From positions 26,615 through 90,614 of the forward strand of contig CABYPW010000009.1 in the NCBI GenBank assembly GCA_902520885.1: a stretch of DNA of 64,000 nt, written 5' to 3'. Shown here one piece after another: positions 35,148-43,266 of this stretch (the first letter of the stretch is position 1; each line of letters opens with the position of its first letter). The notes beneath the pieces were generated by a model. It was given only the letters and a program-made list of their open reading frames with translations. It was not told the DNA's origin and searched no databases. The DNA is from an uncultured SAR116 cluster alpha proteobacterium (GTDB lineage Bacteria > Pseudomonadota > Alphaproteobacteria > Puniceispirillales > Puniceispirillaceae). Position numbers and translations under genes: made by a program.

Positions 35148-36121
35148 TAATCTCTCCCCAAATGAAGATGAATTTGTTTCCAGATAGAAACATCATCAAA
35201 TAAAGTATATTCGTTTCGAAGTCCCCAAGGACCAAATTCTGCATGGCTTATTCCCATAATATAAATATTTGCATTTGATGGGTGGCCAAACCGCCCCTTA
35301 CCTTCATGCTTTCCAACTAAGGACCATCGTAAAGCAGCTCTTGGGGGCAAAAACGGATCTTCTCTTCCAATCTTATGATGAATTGTAAATGTTGCAGATG
35401 GCAGGGCATTGCGAAGAGATTTCCAAAAAGTTTCGATTTCAGTAAAACCAACAGCCATCATACCTTCAGGGTAATATCCTTTTCCAGCCCTATCATAATG
35501 ATGCTGAATTATGTCGGTTTTACCGTTCATAATCGATCTTAGAATCTCAGAAAATAAATCGCCCCACTCATTATTATTTCCTGTTCCTGCGTACGGTCCT
35601 TTTAAATCCATAGAGGCAGAAAAAGGTTTAATACAATTTTCTATACCTCCTTCTTGTTGAATTTGTTTATATGCAAAATCAGCACTATTATTTCCGAGTT
35701 GTTTAACAATACCTCCAACATCACGCACTAACCATTCGTCATCAATTTGATTGTTTTTTGCATGACAGTCTGCAATCACCCGATAGTGAATTTTTTTACC
35801 AGTAGGTTCTCCAAAGCTACCTTTGCCAAGATGAGTTGCTGTCGAAAATATTCGATGAGAAGATAACATGCCTCTTTCTGGAGAGCCTGACCAAATGACG
35901 TCTTCTCCTAGAAGTTGTCTGTCAGGAAATTCTGATAAAGTATCAAGAGTGGCCTTTATAACTGCCTTATTGCCTATAACAAGAGAGCTAGGAGAGCGCA
36001 CAGGAATATCATCTGAATAATAATGATTTAATGTATCCACCTTTTTTTCTTCCCAGATCTCGTGTGTGATTCCCAGAATATAATTTGGAAAATTATCAAA
36101 TCTACTATCAAACCCTTTCAT
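35147..36121 (-). CDS. NTF2/SnoaL-like two-domain protein (paralogue 1)
   Basis: A 324-residue cytosolic protein with two NTF2-like (SnoaL/ester cyclase) domains, at about 10-150 and 180-320. The first resembles the SnoaL opening (HEIWEEKKVDTLNHYYSDDI, shown as IWEEKKVDTLNHYYSDD). The second has 'GFTEIETFWKSLRNALP' and 'HAEFGPWGLRNEYTLFDDVSIWKQI'. NTF2-fold enzymes include cyclases, dehydratases and isomerases; no catalytic residue can be named here. It is the most divergent of the four NTF2 proteins in this system. It overlaps the LacI gene by 4 bp and the bicupin gene by one base. Confidence 0.75.
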   Translation of the reverse strand: MKGFDSRFDNFPNYILGITHEIWEEKKVDTLNHYYSDDIPVRSPSSLVIGNKAVIKATLDTLSEFPDRQLLGEDVIWSGSPERGMLSSHRIFSTATHLGKGSFGEPTGKKIHYRVIADCHAKNNQIDDEWLVRDVGGIVKQLGNNSADFAYKQIQQEGGIENCIKPFSASMDLKGPYAGTGNNNEWGDLFSEILRSIMNGKTDIIQHHYDRAGKGYYPEGMMAVGFTEIETFWKSLRNALPSATFTIHHKIGREDPFLPPRAALRWSLVGKHEGKGRFGHPSNANIYIMGISHAEFGPWGLRNEYTLFDDVSIWKQIHLHLGRD

Positions 36122-37185
36122 TTATCACCCCCACAATTTTTCTTGGTAGAGGAGCGAATTATGAGTTCACCAGCTAGTTTAATATCGCCTCTTTTTAGAG
36201 GTTTATTTTCCATATAGCACATGAGAAGGAAAACTGTTTGTTGAACCATTTGCTCTATAGGTTGAGAAACTGTAGTCAGATCGTAGCTTGCTAACCGGGA
36301 GGGTGGAACATTATCATAACCGACAATTCCAATATCATCAGGTATTTTTAATCCGTACTCGAATCTTAAAACATCCATTACAATTAGAGCCATTGCGTCA
36401 TTTGCAACGAAAATAGCCTCTGGTTTTTTTGAACTATTTATAATATTTAAAGCTGCATCTCGTGCCTGCTCACTCCTGAAATTTCCAACAGCTCTAGCAC
36501 TAATGTTAAAACCATATTCCTCAAGTTTTTTTGAAAAGCCTGCTTCTCTATCGCGTTGAGTGGAGGCACCTTCCCATCCCGCAATATAACCGAAGGAACG
36601 ATACCCCTGTTTAATTAAATGTTCAGCTATCAGACCTCCACCAAGATAATTGTCTGTTGTAACTGAAGCAAATGAGGGATTATGTTGAATACGATTGAAT
36701 TGCACTACCGGGATACCAGCGTTTTCACATTTTTCAGTCAATGCAGAAGATAGCGCGACAGACGCTGTTACAATTGCATCTATTTGATACTCCAATATTT
36801 CCTCAACTACATTGTCTACATTACTTGCAGTTTGCGCTGCCATAAAAATAAGAACATGATAGCCCTCTTTTTGTAATGCGTTTGACAGACGCTCAAGCAC
36901 TTCTGGGTAAAAATAATTATCTAAATAGGCAACAACCAAACCAATCATATGGGAACGACCAGTAAGAAGAGACCGCGCTATTCTGTTTGGTCTATAACCT
37001 AATTCTTTTGCGGCATTTTGGACTTTTTCAACCGTTTTTGCTGATGCAGAAGCCCCTTTTGTGAACACTCTACTAACAGCTGATTGGCTCACTCCAGCGA
37101 GTTTTGCTACATCTTGGGATGTAATTTTTTGCTGGGCATGGTCATTTGCAAATACGATTGTTTTTATGGTCGAATCTTTTGACAT
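36118..37185 (-). CDS. LacI-family transcriptional regulator
   Basis: A 355-residue repressor. The helix-turn-helix lies at about residues 22-45 (TSQDVAKLAGVSQSAVSRVF), the hinge helix is KELGYRPNRIARSLLTGRS, and a periplasmic-binding-protein-like effector domain follows (MIGLVVAYLDNYFYPEVLERL, GYDNVPPSRLASYDLTTVSQP). It sits in mid-operon, sharing one base with one NTF2 gene and 4 bp with another. The near-perfect LacI-type operator at 43167-43186 in the divergent promoter is its obvious target. The effector would be the imported sugar or a pathway intermediate. Confidence 0.93.
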   Translation of the reverse strand: MSKDSTIKTIVFANDHAQQKITSQDVAKLAGVSQSAVSRVFTKGASASAKTVEKVQNAAKELGYRPNRIARSLLTGRSHMIGLVVAYLDNYFYPEVLERLSNALQKEGYHVLIFMAAQTASNVDNVVEEILEYQIDAIVTASVALSSALTEKCENAGIPVVQFNRIQHNPSFASVTTDNYLGGGLIAEHLIKQGYRSFGYIAGWEGASTQRDREAGFSKKLEEYGFNISARAVGNFRSEQARDAALNIINSSKKPEAIFVANDAMALIVMDVLRFEYGLKIPDDIGIVGYDNVPPSRLASYDLTTVSQPIEQMVQQTVFLLMCYMENKPLKRGDIKLAGELIIRSSTKKNCGGDK

Positions 37186-38234
37186 TACTGAACCTCACTT
37201 AACTTTACTTGACCAAGGTTGGTTCTGGGAAAAGCGAGCTCTTGCATTCTTGATATAACGTTCACATCAATTTGTGCCCATATATCAAGTAAATCAATCA
37301 TAACCCAATTTTCCCGAATTTTATTTTTTTCTAATCTCCAGAAATCAAGTGAACGAAGAGTAATTTTATGGTTTGTGGGCGCTATACCTAACCAGCCATC
37401 TCCAGTAAGTGTTTGTGACATATTCGGCCAACCTGTTACTGCCACATAGTTTTCCTCCGAAAAAAAGTGATGTGTTGTCTCTTCTGGATATTGGCCTCTA
37501 TCTGGCATTGCCCTTAAAAACGGGATTTGGTGAAACTTTCGAAAACTTAAAACACCCCTACTACTTCCAATGCCAGAGGGCCCATACCAATTAAATTTTG
37601 GGTTCCAGAATTTTTCAAGTTCCATAATCTTTTCATCCCCATATTTGGGATGCTTGCTCATAGCTGAGAGCATTTCCAATACAATTAATTTATTTTTCTC
37701 TCCTTCCTGCTCATTTGATTCATTACACTTTATGCCATCCTGAGTGGCAGGTGAGGGCACAAGCCATTCACGCCCTAGGGAAGGCCCCATTGGCCAGACA
37801 TTAGCCTGCATCATCAAACTAGGGATATCCCAAATCGCTTGAATTTCAGAAACTTTTCCATCAGTGCATTTATAAAATTCGTGAAATCTAATGTAGGCCA
37901 GGTGGCCAGTTGGTGGTATAGTCAAAAATGGGTTTACAAACGTACCTAAAAAATATCCTGCATTTCCTATCCAATATTCTCCATGAGCATCTTTGCCAGA
38001 AATACGAATTGTTTCTCGTCTCTCAAAATCTGGAAAGGAATAAAAAAGGGGTGCGTAGATTCTTTCATAAATAAGAGACGCTTCCACATCTCCTATGGGA
38101 TGAAAATAATGGCAAAAAGCTGAAGGATGAATTATTTCAGATAATAATTTTTGTGTTTCTCTTGGCTCAAAATTATAAAGTGCGGAAAAGAGAGGTGCCG
38201 TTATTTTTTCTGAAGAAGAATTATTTAGTGACAT
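37185..38234 (-). CDS. NTF2/SnoaL-like two-domain protein (paralogue 2)
   Basis: A 349-residue protein with two NTF2-like domains, clearly homologous to the divergent gene at 43267-44277. Shared blocks are 'IPP T..LAYIRFHEF' / 'IPPTRKIAMLRYGEF', WYGPSGIGSSRG / WWGPSGIGATYT, GWPN, and a C-terminal 'LDFWRLE-KNKIRENWVMIDLLDIW' / 'IDFYRRE-GEKLTENWVFIDFLHFW'. The WYGPSGIG loop and the ENW-x-x-ID block probably line the active site. It overlaps the next NTF2 gene by 14 bp and shares one base with the LacI gene. The enzymatic role is unknown. Confidence 0.78.
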   Translation of the reverse strand: MSLNNSSSEKITAPLFSALYNFEPRETQKLLSEIIHPSAFCHYFHPIGDVEASLIYERIYAPLFYSFPDFERRETIRISGKDAHGEYWIGNAGYFLGTFVNPFLTIPPTGHLAYIRFHEFYKCTDGKVSEIQAIWDIPSLMMQANVWPMGPSLGREWLVPSPATQDGIKCNESNEQEGEKNKLIVLEMLSAMSKHPKYGDEKIMELEKFWNPKFNWYGPSGIGSSRGVLSFRKFHQIPFLRAMPDRGQYPEETTHHFFSEENYVAVTGWPNMSQTLTGDGWLGIAPTNHKITLRSLDFWRLEKNKIRENWVMIDLLDIWAQIDVNVISRMQELAFPRTNLGQVKLSEVQ

Positions 38235-38769
38235 TTGGACTACTTTCTTTCGACGGTGGACTTTTCATACCCTTATCAAATGCTTCCCATCCATGCCCTG
38301 AAAAACAATCGACGCCAAGCTGTGATAATACCGACGGATAATCAACCATCACCCAATTATCTATAATCTTTCCATCTACAACTTTCCAGAAATCCATATA
38401 ACGAATTTCTACTTTCTTACCCGTTGGCTTGATGCCCATAAATTCACCACTATGGACTGCTTCTTGCCTGCCAAAAGCTGCTGCCCATTCGCCCATATAT
38501 AAGCGCGCTTCGTCGATACATACCTTATCTGAGAAGGCTGCCTGAAAAGGCCTTTGCCAATTATTTTGGAATTCCTCTAACCCTTTTTTTGTTCCACACC
38601 CATAATTACCCATCCATCTAAAATTGTGCGCAAAAAATTGGCCTATATCGTTAATTCGGTGGTCATTTAGTCCATCAACCATATCTTCTATAATTGATCG
38701 TGTTGCATCTGTTTTTGATAAATCGGTATCACGACTTAAAAGAGCTTGTTCTGGTCTTTTCCCTGCCAT
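38221..38769 (-). CDS. NTF2/SnoaL-like single-domain protein (paralogue 3)
   Basis: A 182-residue protein with a single NTF2-like domain. Its MDFWKVVDGKIIDNWVMVDYPSVLSQLGVD segment (key parts: MDFWKV, GKIIDNWVMVDY, QLGVD) matches the C-terminal domain of paralogue 2, so it looks like a free-standing version of that domain. The N-terminal 'FRWMGNYGCGTKKGLEEFQ' corresponds to the WYGPSGIG region with a different loop. It shares one base with the ATPase stop (TAATG) and overlaps paralogue 2 by 14 bp. A heteromeric complex among these proteins is conceivable. Confidence 0.75.
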   Translation of the reverse strand: MAGKRPEQALLSRDTDLSKTDATRSIIEDMVDGLNDHRINDIGQFFAHNFRWMGNYGCGTKKGLEEFQNNWQRPFQAAFSDKVCIDEARLYMGEWAAAFGRQEAVHSGEFMGIKPTGKKVEIRYMDFWKVVDGKIIDNWVMVDYPSVLSQLGVDCFSGHGWEAFDKGMKSPPSKESSPNVTK

Positions 38770-39842
38770 TAAGTTATCTCCTTAATAAGTGTTCCAGTAT
38801 CAGTATTAAAAAGATGGCAGGCACTATTAGCTATATTAATAGTAACAATGTCACCAATTTTTGCTGAGTAATCTTTGGCGGCCTTTACAGATATTAAAGT
38901 GCCCGATATTTGAAATGATATCATGGTAGAGTCGCCGAGCAATTCAATTGAATAGATAGCAGAAGAAATTTCATTGCTATTTTTAGGCTTCGTTTTCGTT
39001 GTCTGAATAATAGCATCTTCTGCTCTAAATCCCACTGTAATATCGCCATCACCTATCTTAAATCCGTCCAGACGTATTGACCCTGATTCAAATGTATTAT
39101 TTTTAATTTTTCCTGGGATTAAATTCATAGCCGGGTTTCCAATAAATCCAGCAACAAATAAATTTTGGGGTTTATTGTAAATTTCGAAAGGAGTTCCAAT
39201 TTGCTGGATGATGCCTTTATTTAAGACAACAACACGGTCTGCTAATGTCATCGCCTCTATTTGATCATGTGTTACATATAATGTGGTTACCTGCATCTCA
39301 TGATGAAGGTGTTTAATCTGTGCTCTTGTTGATACCCTGAGTTTTGCGTCGAGATTTGAAAGAGGTTCATCCATTAAGAATACATTTGGTTCTCTGACAA
39401 TTGCCCTCGCTAAAGCAACTCGTTGTCTCTGACCTCCAGAAAGTTCTGAAGGTTTACGATGTAAATACTCGGATAATTCCACCATTTCAGCTGCACGTTC
39501 TACACGTTTGGAGTGTGTATTAGGGTCGATCTTTCTAATTTTTAGGGGAAATCTAATATTTTCAAAGACATTCATATTGGGATATAAGCCATAAGATTGA
39601 AAGACCATCGCAACGTCTCTGTCTTTCGGTTCCATTTCATTCACTTTAATATCATTAATATAAATTTCGCCGGTAGTTTCTTGTTCAAGCCCTGCAATCA
39701 TGCGCATTGTAGTGGTTTTACCACACCCAGATGGTCCTAATAATACCAAGAATTCTTTATCGAAAATTTCGAGGTTAATGTTATCTACCGCAATAAATGG
39801 ACCCCATTTTTTACTTAAGTTTTTAAGTGTGATACTCGCCAT
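38769..39842 (-). CDS. Carbohydrate ABC transporter ATPase (UgpC/MalK type)
   Basis: A 357-residue ATPase: Walker A GPSGCGKTT (about 37-45), Q-loop VFQSYGLYPN, signature LSGGQRQRVALARAIVR, Walker B VFLMDEPLSNLD, switch histidine VTHDQ, and a C-terminal TOBE region (NPAMNLIPG, VGFRAEDA). It energises the two MalF/MalG-type permeases encoded upstream. It lies 8 bp after the second permease and is joined to the first NTF2 gene by a TAATG overlap, which ties transport to the enzymes. A decayed relative lies at 12003-12422. Confidence 0.95.
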   Translation of the reverse strand: MASITLKNLSKKWGPFIAVDNINLEIFDKEFLVLLGPSGCGKTTTMRMIAGLEQETTGEIYINDIKVNEMEPKDRDVAMVFQSYGLYPNMNVFENIRFPLKIRKIDPNTHSKRVERAAEMVELSEYLHRKPSELSGGQRQRVALARAIVREPNVFLMDEPLSNLDAKLRVSTRAQIKHLHHEMQVTTLYVTHDQIEAMTLADRVVVLNKGIIQQIGTPFEIYNKPQNLFVAGFIGNPAMNLIPGKIKNNTFESGSIRLDGFKIGDGDITVGFRAEDAIIQTTKTKPKNSNEISSAIYSIELLGDSTMISFQISGTLISVKAAKDYSAKIGDIVTINIANSACHLFNTDTGTLIKEIT

Positions 39843-39850
39843 GAATTAAT

Positions 39851-40720
39851 TTATCCCTTTACTGCACCAGCTGTTAAACCACTTACAATCTGACGCTGAA
39901 AAAACAAAACTAGCATAAATAACGGAACTGTTGCGGAAACCACTGCTGCAACAGCAAACATAACGTTTCCTTGTTCTTGGGCAGATCCTAAAAATCCAGC
40001 TATTTTTGGGACCATCGTTTGGTTTGTTTCTGTTAGCAATAGAGCTGTTATTGCAAAATCGTTATAAGCTAAAAGAAAGCTAAATAGTCCAGTTGTTATA
40101 ACCCCTGGCCACATTACTGGAATAATTACATGTCTAAAAGCTTGAAATCTCGTGCAACCGTCAACCATCGCACTCTCGTCAAGATCTTTTGGGATTGTTG
40201 AAAAAAATGAGTGAAGCATCCAGAGCGTGAAGGGTTGATTTATAGCAACTAGAACGACAATAGTTGTTGATAGATGACCCCATAAACCAAGTTCGAAAAA
40301 TGGCAGAAGATAACCTGAAACTAGCGTAATATGAGGCATCGCTCTAAATATAAGAGCTGCTATAAGTATCCAGAAAGCATATCTAAAACCAGACCTGGCT
40401 AAAGCATAGCCCCCTAGAGTGCCAAGCGTAAGAGAGATTGTTACTACGCAAAAAGTCACAATACCAGTATTTAAGGCAGCTCTCCAGAATTCTTCCTGAA
40501 TCCAAGCTCCTTTGTATCCATTTAAAGTAAATATTCCCCCAGTCTCGACTAGCGTTCGAACACCAAAAATAGCGTTACGCCAGTCTTGCTTTGAGAAAAA
40601 ATCAGCCTCTACTTTGAAACTACCCCAAAGTGTCCACAAAAAAGGAACAGAAGCGAGAATTAACCATATAATTATGAAAGATAAGCTCAATACATTTAGC
40701 CAGTTATTTTTTTTAGTCAC
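39851..40720 (-). CDS. Carbohydrate ABC transporter permease (MalG/UgpE type)
   Basis: A 289-residue inner-membrane permease with six helices. The N-terminal helix 'FIIIWLILASVPFLWTLWGSFK' (shown as WLILASVPFLWTLWGSFK) and the EAA loop 'IPKDLDESAMVDGCTRFQAFRHVIIPVMWPG' (key part DESAMVDGCTRFQAF) are typical of the CUT1 sugar-importer class. It lies 3 bp after the first permease and 8 bp before the ATPase gene. It forms the channel with the MalF-type subunit. Confidence 0.93.
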   Translation of the reverse strand: MTKKNNWLNVLSLSFIIIWLILASVPFLWTLWGSFKVEADFFSKQDWRNAIFGVRTLVETGGIFTLNGYKGAWIQEEFWRAALNTGIVTFCVVTISLTLGTLGGYALARSGFRYAFWILIAALIFRAMPHITLVSGYLLPFFELGLWGHLSTTIVVLVAINQPFTLWMLHSFFSTIPKDLDESAMVDGCTRFQAFRHVIIPVMWPGVITTGLFSFLLAYNDFAITALLLTETNQTMVPKIAGFLGSAQEQGNVMFAVAAVVSATVPLFMLVLFFQRQIVSGLTAGAVKG

Positions 40721-40723
40721 TAA

Positions 40724-41761
40724 TCATACTCCAATTACCGGCTTATTTGCTTTCCAGGTCCTAACAATTACTGGTGTCATAAGTATACTGATGCCGATAA
40801 TAGTAAGGATAGAAGTAGCAGCTGCGGAGCCAAACAGCATATTACCATCTCCACTTCTAAAATCATTATAAATTAGCCAAGACAAAGAAGTTGCGCTTGC
40901 TTGGGCGTTAAATCCCACAATTGGCTCAAATACTCGAAAATTATCCATCAGTTGAATAAGCGAAATAAAAACAGCCAGAGGCATCAAGTGCGGTATAATG
41001 ACATAAAGTGTTTGTTCCCATCTATTTGCACCATCGATCATCGCACTTTCCAATGTATCTCTTGGAATTGTCTGTAAACCAGCGTAAAACACAACAAATG
41101 CAAAAGGAGCATGATGCCAAACTCCATAAACAAAAAGCATGACCCAAGTAAGCGTAGGCGATGCTTTTAGGGATAAGTTTGGGTCATTAAAAATAATTTG
41201 TAATAAACTTCCAATTATTCCCTCTGCGTCTATCATCCAAAACAGCACAAGAGAGCCTATAAGAGGCGTAATGATCATAGGTAATAAGCAGATAAAAATT
41301 GTCGGCCCTTTAAAAAAAGAGGGTAGTCTGTTAACTGCTAACGCAATGAAAAAGCCAATAATTATTACTAGTGGTGTTACAATAAAGGTATACGCAAGTG
41401 TGAAACTTAGGGCTTTATAAAATGGTAGGTTAAATACTTCACTAAGGAAATCATTATAATTTTGAGACTCTTTCCAAGCTTGGTTTAGTTCACTAAAAGC
41501 AAGGTGGTTTCGATTTGTGTAAGTACCAAACCAGTTAAATCTACCGAGTGGTTTTTCCTCCTCTAGAACCTTTGTAGCCTCAAGATCAACTCTAGTTTCC
41601 TTTTTGCAACCAAACGGAGTGCAATTTTCAACTACTACAAGAACTTTTTCATGTTCAATGAAAAAAGATTGAATGCTTATTGAGACTATGGGTAGTGCGA
41701 TGAAAATTAGCATCGCAAGTGCTGAAGGCCAAATAAACTTAAGAAAGGTATGGTGAGGCAT
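40724..41761 (-). CDS. Carbohydrate ABC transporter permease (MalF/UgpA type)
   Basis: A 345-residue permease with an N-terminal helix, a soluble loop of about 70 residues (residues ~38-110, with two cysteines in NCTPFGCKKE), then five more helices. The EAA loop reads RDTLESAMIDGANRWEQTLYV. CUT1-class partner of the next gene. It starts 99 nt downstream of the SBP gene, across a strong hairpin, so it is probably made at a lower level than the binding protein. Confidence 0.92.
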   Translation of the reverse strand: MPHHTFLKFIWPSALAMLIFIALPIVSISIQSFFIEHEKVLVVVENCTPFGCKKETRVDLEATKVLEEEKPLGRFNWFGTYTNRNHLAFSELNQAWKESQNYNDFLSEVFNLPFYKALSFTLAYTFIVTPLVIIIGFFIALAVNRLPSFFKGPTIFICLLPMIITPLIGSLVLFWMIDAEGIIGSLLQIIFNDPNLSLKASPTLTWVMLFVYGVWHHAPFAFVVFYAGLQTIPRDTLESAMIDGANRWEQTLYVIIPHLMPLAVFISLIQLMDNFRVFEPIVGFNAQASATSLSWLIYNDFRSGDGNMLFGSAAATSILTIIGISILMTPVIVRTWKANKPVIGV

Positions 41762-41817
41762 TTTTTATTGCCCAAAGTTTGCTGATAAGTTTTCGAAAAT
41801 AAATGCTTTTTTAACGG

Positions 41818-41845
41818 GCACAGAGGGATTAAAATCCCTCTGTGC
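41818..41845 (-). promoter_or_regulatory. Intercistronic hairpin after the sugar-SBP gene
   Basis: GCACAGAGGGAT (41818-41829) and ATCCCTCTGTGC (41834-41845) are perfectly complementary across a 4-nt loop. The hairpin begins 14 nt after the SBP stop codon on the minus strand. No T-run follows in the direction of transcription, so mRNA stabilisation or processing is more likely than termination. Confidence 0.75.
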
Positions 41846-41859
41846 GTTTTAATTATTGA

Positions 41860-43086
41860 TCAAAGAAAGCCTTTTTCAGTTGCTGCGGCAATGTAGGCTG
41901 CCTCAACATCCTCTAGAGCTTTTTCTGCAGTCTCATTACCCTGCAAGAAATCAACAATTTCAGCTCCAATTGCAGAATGCATTGCTCCAAAATAGGGTAG
42001 CATTGGATATGGAAGTGCGCCGCCACCAGCTGAAGCTAAAACACCAACACCAGCTGGATTAGGTTGAGCTCCTTTTATTAACCAGTTGGCTTTTTCGGCA
42101 TTAGCGAGAGCCATTTGTGTTGATATACCATTCATCATCGCTTTGAAGGTGGCCTCTGCATCTTCATCTGATATATTTGTAGCAACAGTGAAGCCATCCC
42201 ACCATAAAGTTGTTGCTGGTCTGGAACCACCTGCTACGGTAGGTGCACTAGTAAATTTTGTGTTACTTTCTATTTCTGGTGTCGAACCCTCTCCATCTGT
42301 GACTGGTCCTGCTCGTGATCCCCATAAATTGGTAAGAGCTACTTTTCCGGCTTCCCAGTCTGCCTGAACAGCGTTTGAGTCATAAGTTAAGAAATCAGGG
42401 TTCATATATTCTGTGAGGGATTTCATCATATTGAGGGTTGCAACACCTTTAGAGTTGTTTACAGCAGGTTTTGCTGAACCATCCTCAAAAAATTCACCAC
42501 CATGTCCTAAGTACATATTAATAAATTCTAGACCTAAATTCCAACCTGCATAAGTTCCAGCAATCGGATATTCCATTAAACCTTTATCTTTAATAGTTTT
42601 GGCAGCAGCTAATACTTCTTCATATGTTTTTGGTGGGGCAACACCCGCAGCGTCTAAAATATCAGAACGATAAAATAAATGTTGAGCATTAGCCATGTAC
42701 GCAATAGCCATAACTTCACCGTCCACTGTAACAAATTGCATATCCTGAAGGCCAGATGCATGTTTAGCTATTAGGTTGTTGAGTGGACGAACAAGACCAT
42801 CGTTCATTAACGCACTCAATGCGCTATTATTTGCAAGAGATGATGTAAATTCTGCCGGACTTGCTGTGAGTGAAGCAACTTGCCGGTCCTTATGGTCTTT
42901 ATTTAAATCCACAGATACACTAACTCCGCCACCTGAGCATTGGGATGCAGCTTCTGCTACAGCTTGATAGGCTGGAAAATCATTTCCACCAATACGCACA
43001 GAACCGGAATCAATACCACATCCAGCATATGACGCAGTTGAAAGGAGCCCTATGGCTCCTGCTGTTAAAATTGTTTTGAAAAACAT
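41860..43086 (-). CDS. Carbohydrate ABC transporter substrate-binding protein (family 1)
   Basis: A 408-residue periplasmic protein with a signal peptide of about 21 residues (cleavage after TASYA, before GCGID). The mature part has the family 1 layout (KYRSDILDAAG-like 'FYRSDILDAAGVAPPKTYEEVLAAAKTI', quoted as FYRSDILDAAGVAPPKTYEE). It captures the solute for the MalFGK-type importer. GGAGAA lies 11-16 nt before the ATG. It is the first gene of the 11-gene operon, directly downstream of the LacI operator region, and is followed by a strong hairpin. The ligand is probably carbohydrate-like by family, but that is not certain. Confidence 0.92.
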   Translation of the reverse strand: MFFKTILTAGAIGLLSTASYAGCGIDSGSVRIGGNDFPAYQAVAEAASQCSGGGVSVSVDLNKDHKDRQVASLTASPAEFTSSLANNSALSALMNDGLVRPLNNLIAKHASGLQDMQFVTVDGEVMAIAYMANAQHLFYRSDILDAAGVAPPKTYEEVLAAAKTIKDKGLMEYPIAGTYAGWNLGLEFINMYLGHGGEFFEDGSAKPAVNNSKGVATLNMMKSLTEYMNPDFLTYDSNAVQADWEAGKVALTNLWGSRAGPVTDGEGSTPEIESNTKFTSAPTVAGGSRPATTLWWDGFTVATNISDEDAEATFKAMMNGISTQMALANAEKANWLIKGAQPNPAGVGVLASAGGGALPYPMLPYFGAMHSAIGAEIVDFLQGNETAEKALEDVEAAYIAAATEKGFL

Positions 43087-43166
43087 AATATATTATTCTC
43101 CTGTATAGTTTTTAAATATCGCTCAGGGCCTGCCTGAAAAAATAAATAACATAATCGTTAAGGTAA

Positions 43167-43186
43167 TTTTGCATACGTTTGCAAAA
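43167..43186. promoter_or_regulatory. LacI-type operator in the divergent promoter
   Basis: TTTTGCATACGTTTGCAAAA is a 20-bp palindrome with one mismatched pair, centred on the CG at 43176-43177. Its core TGCATACGTTTGCA fits the LacI-family consensus TGNAANCGNTTNCA at all but one defined position. It lies between the SBP gene (starting at 43086, minus) and the NTF2 gene (starting at 43267, plus), so one site could control both units. The LacI gene is in the minus-strand operon. Confidence 0.75.
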
Positions 43187-43209
43187 ATTCTAGACAAGTA
43201 ATTCTTTAC

Positions 43210-43237
43210 TTGGCAAGTTAAATTTTTCTTATATTAC
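43210..43237 (+). promoter_or_regulatory. Possible sigma-70 promoter for the divergent NTF2 gene
   Basis: TTGGCA at 43210-43215 and TATTAC at 43232-43237 are separated by 16 nt and lie 24 nt downstream of the LacI operator, before the ATG at 43267. The match is moderate and the region is AT-rich, so this is a tentative call. Confidence 0.35.
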
Positions 43238-43266
43238 CATGTAAAAAATATAGGGTTAAAAACGAT

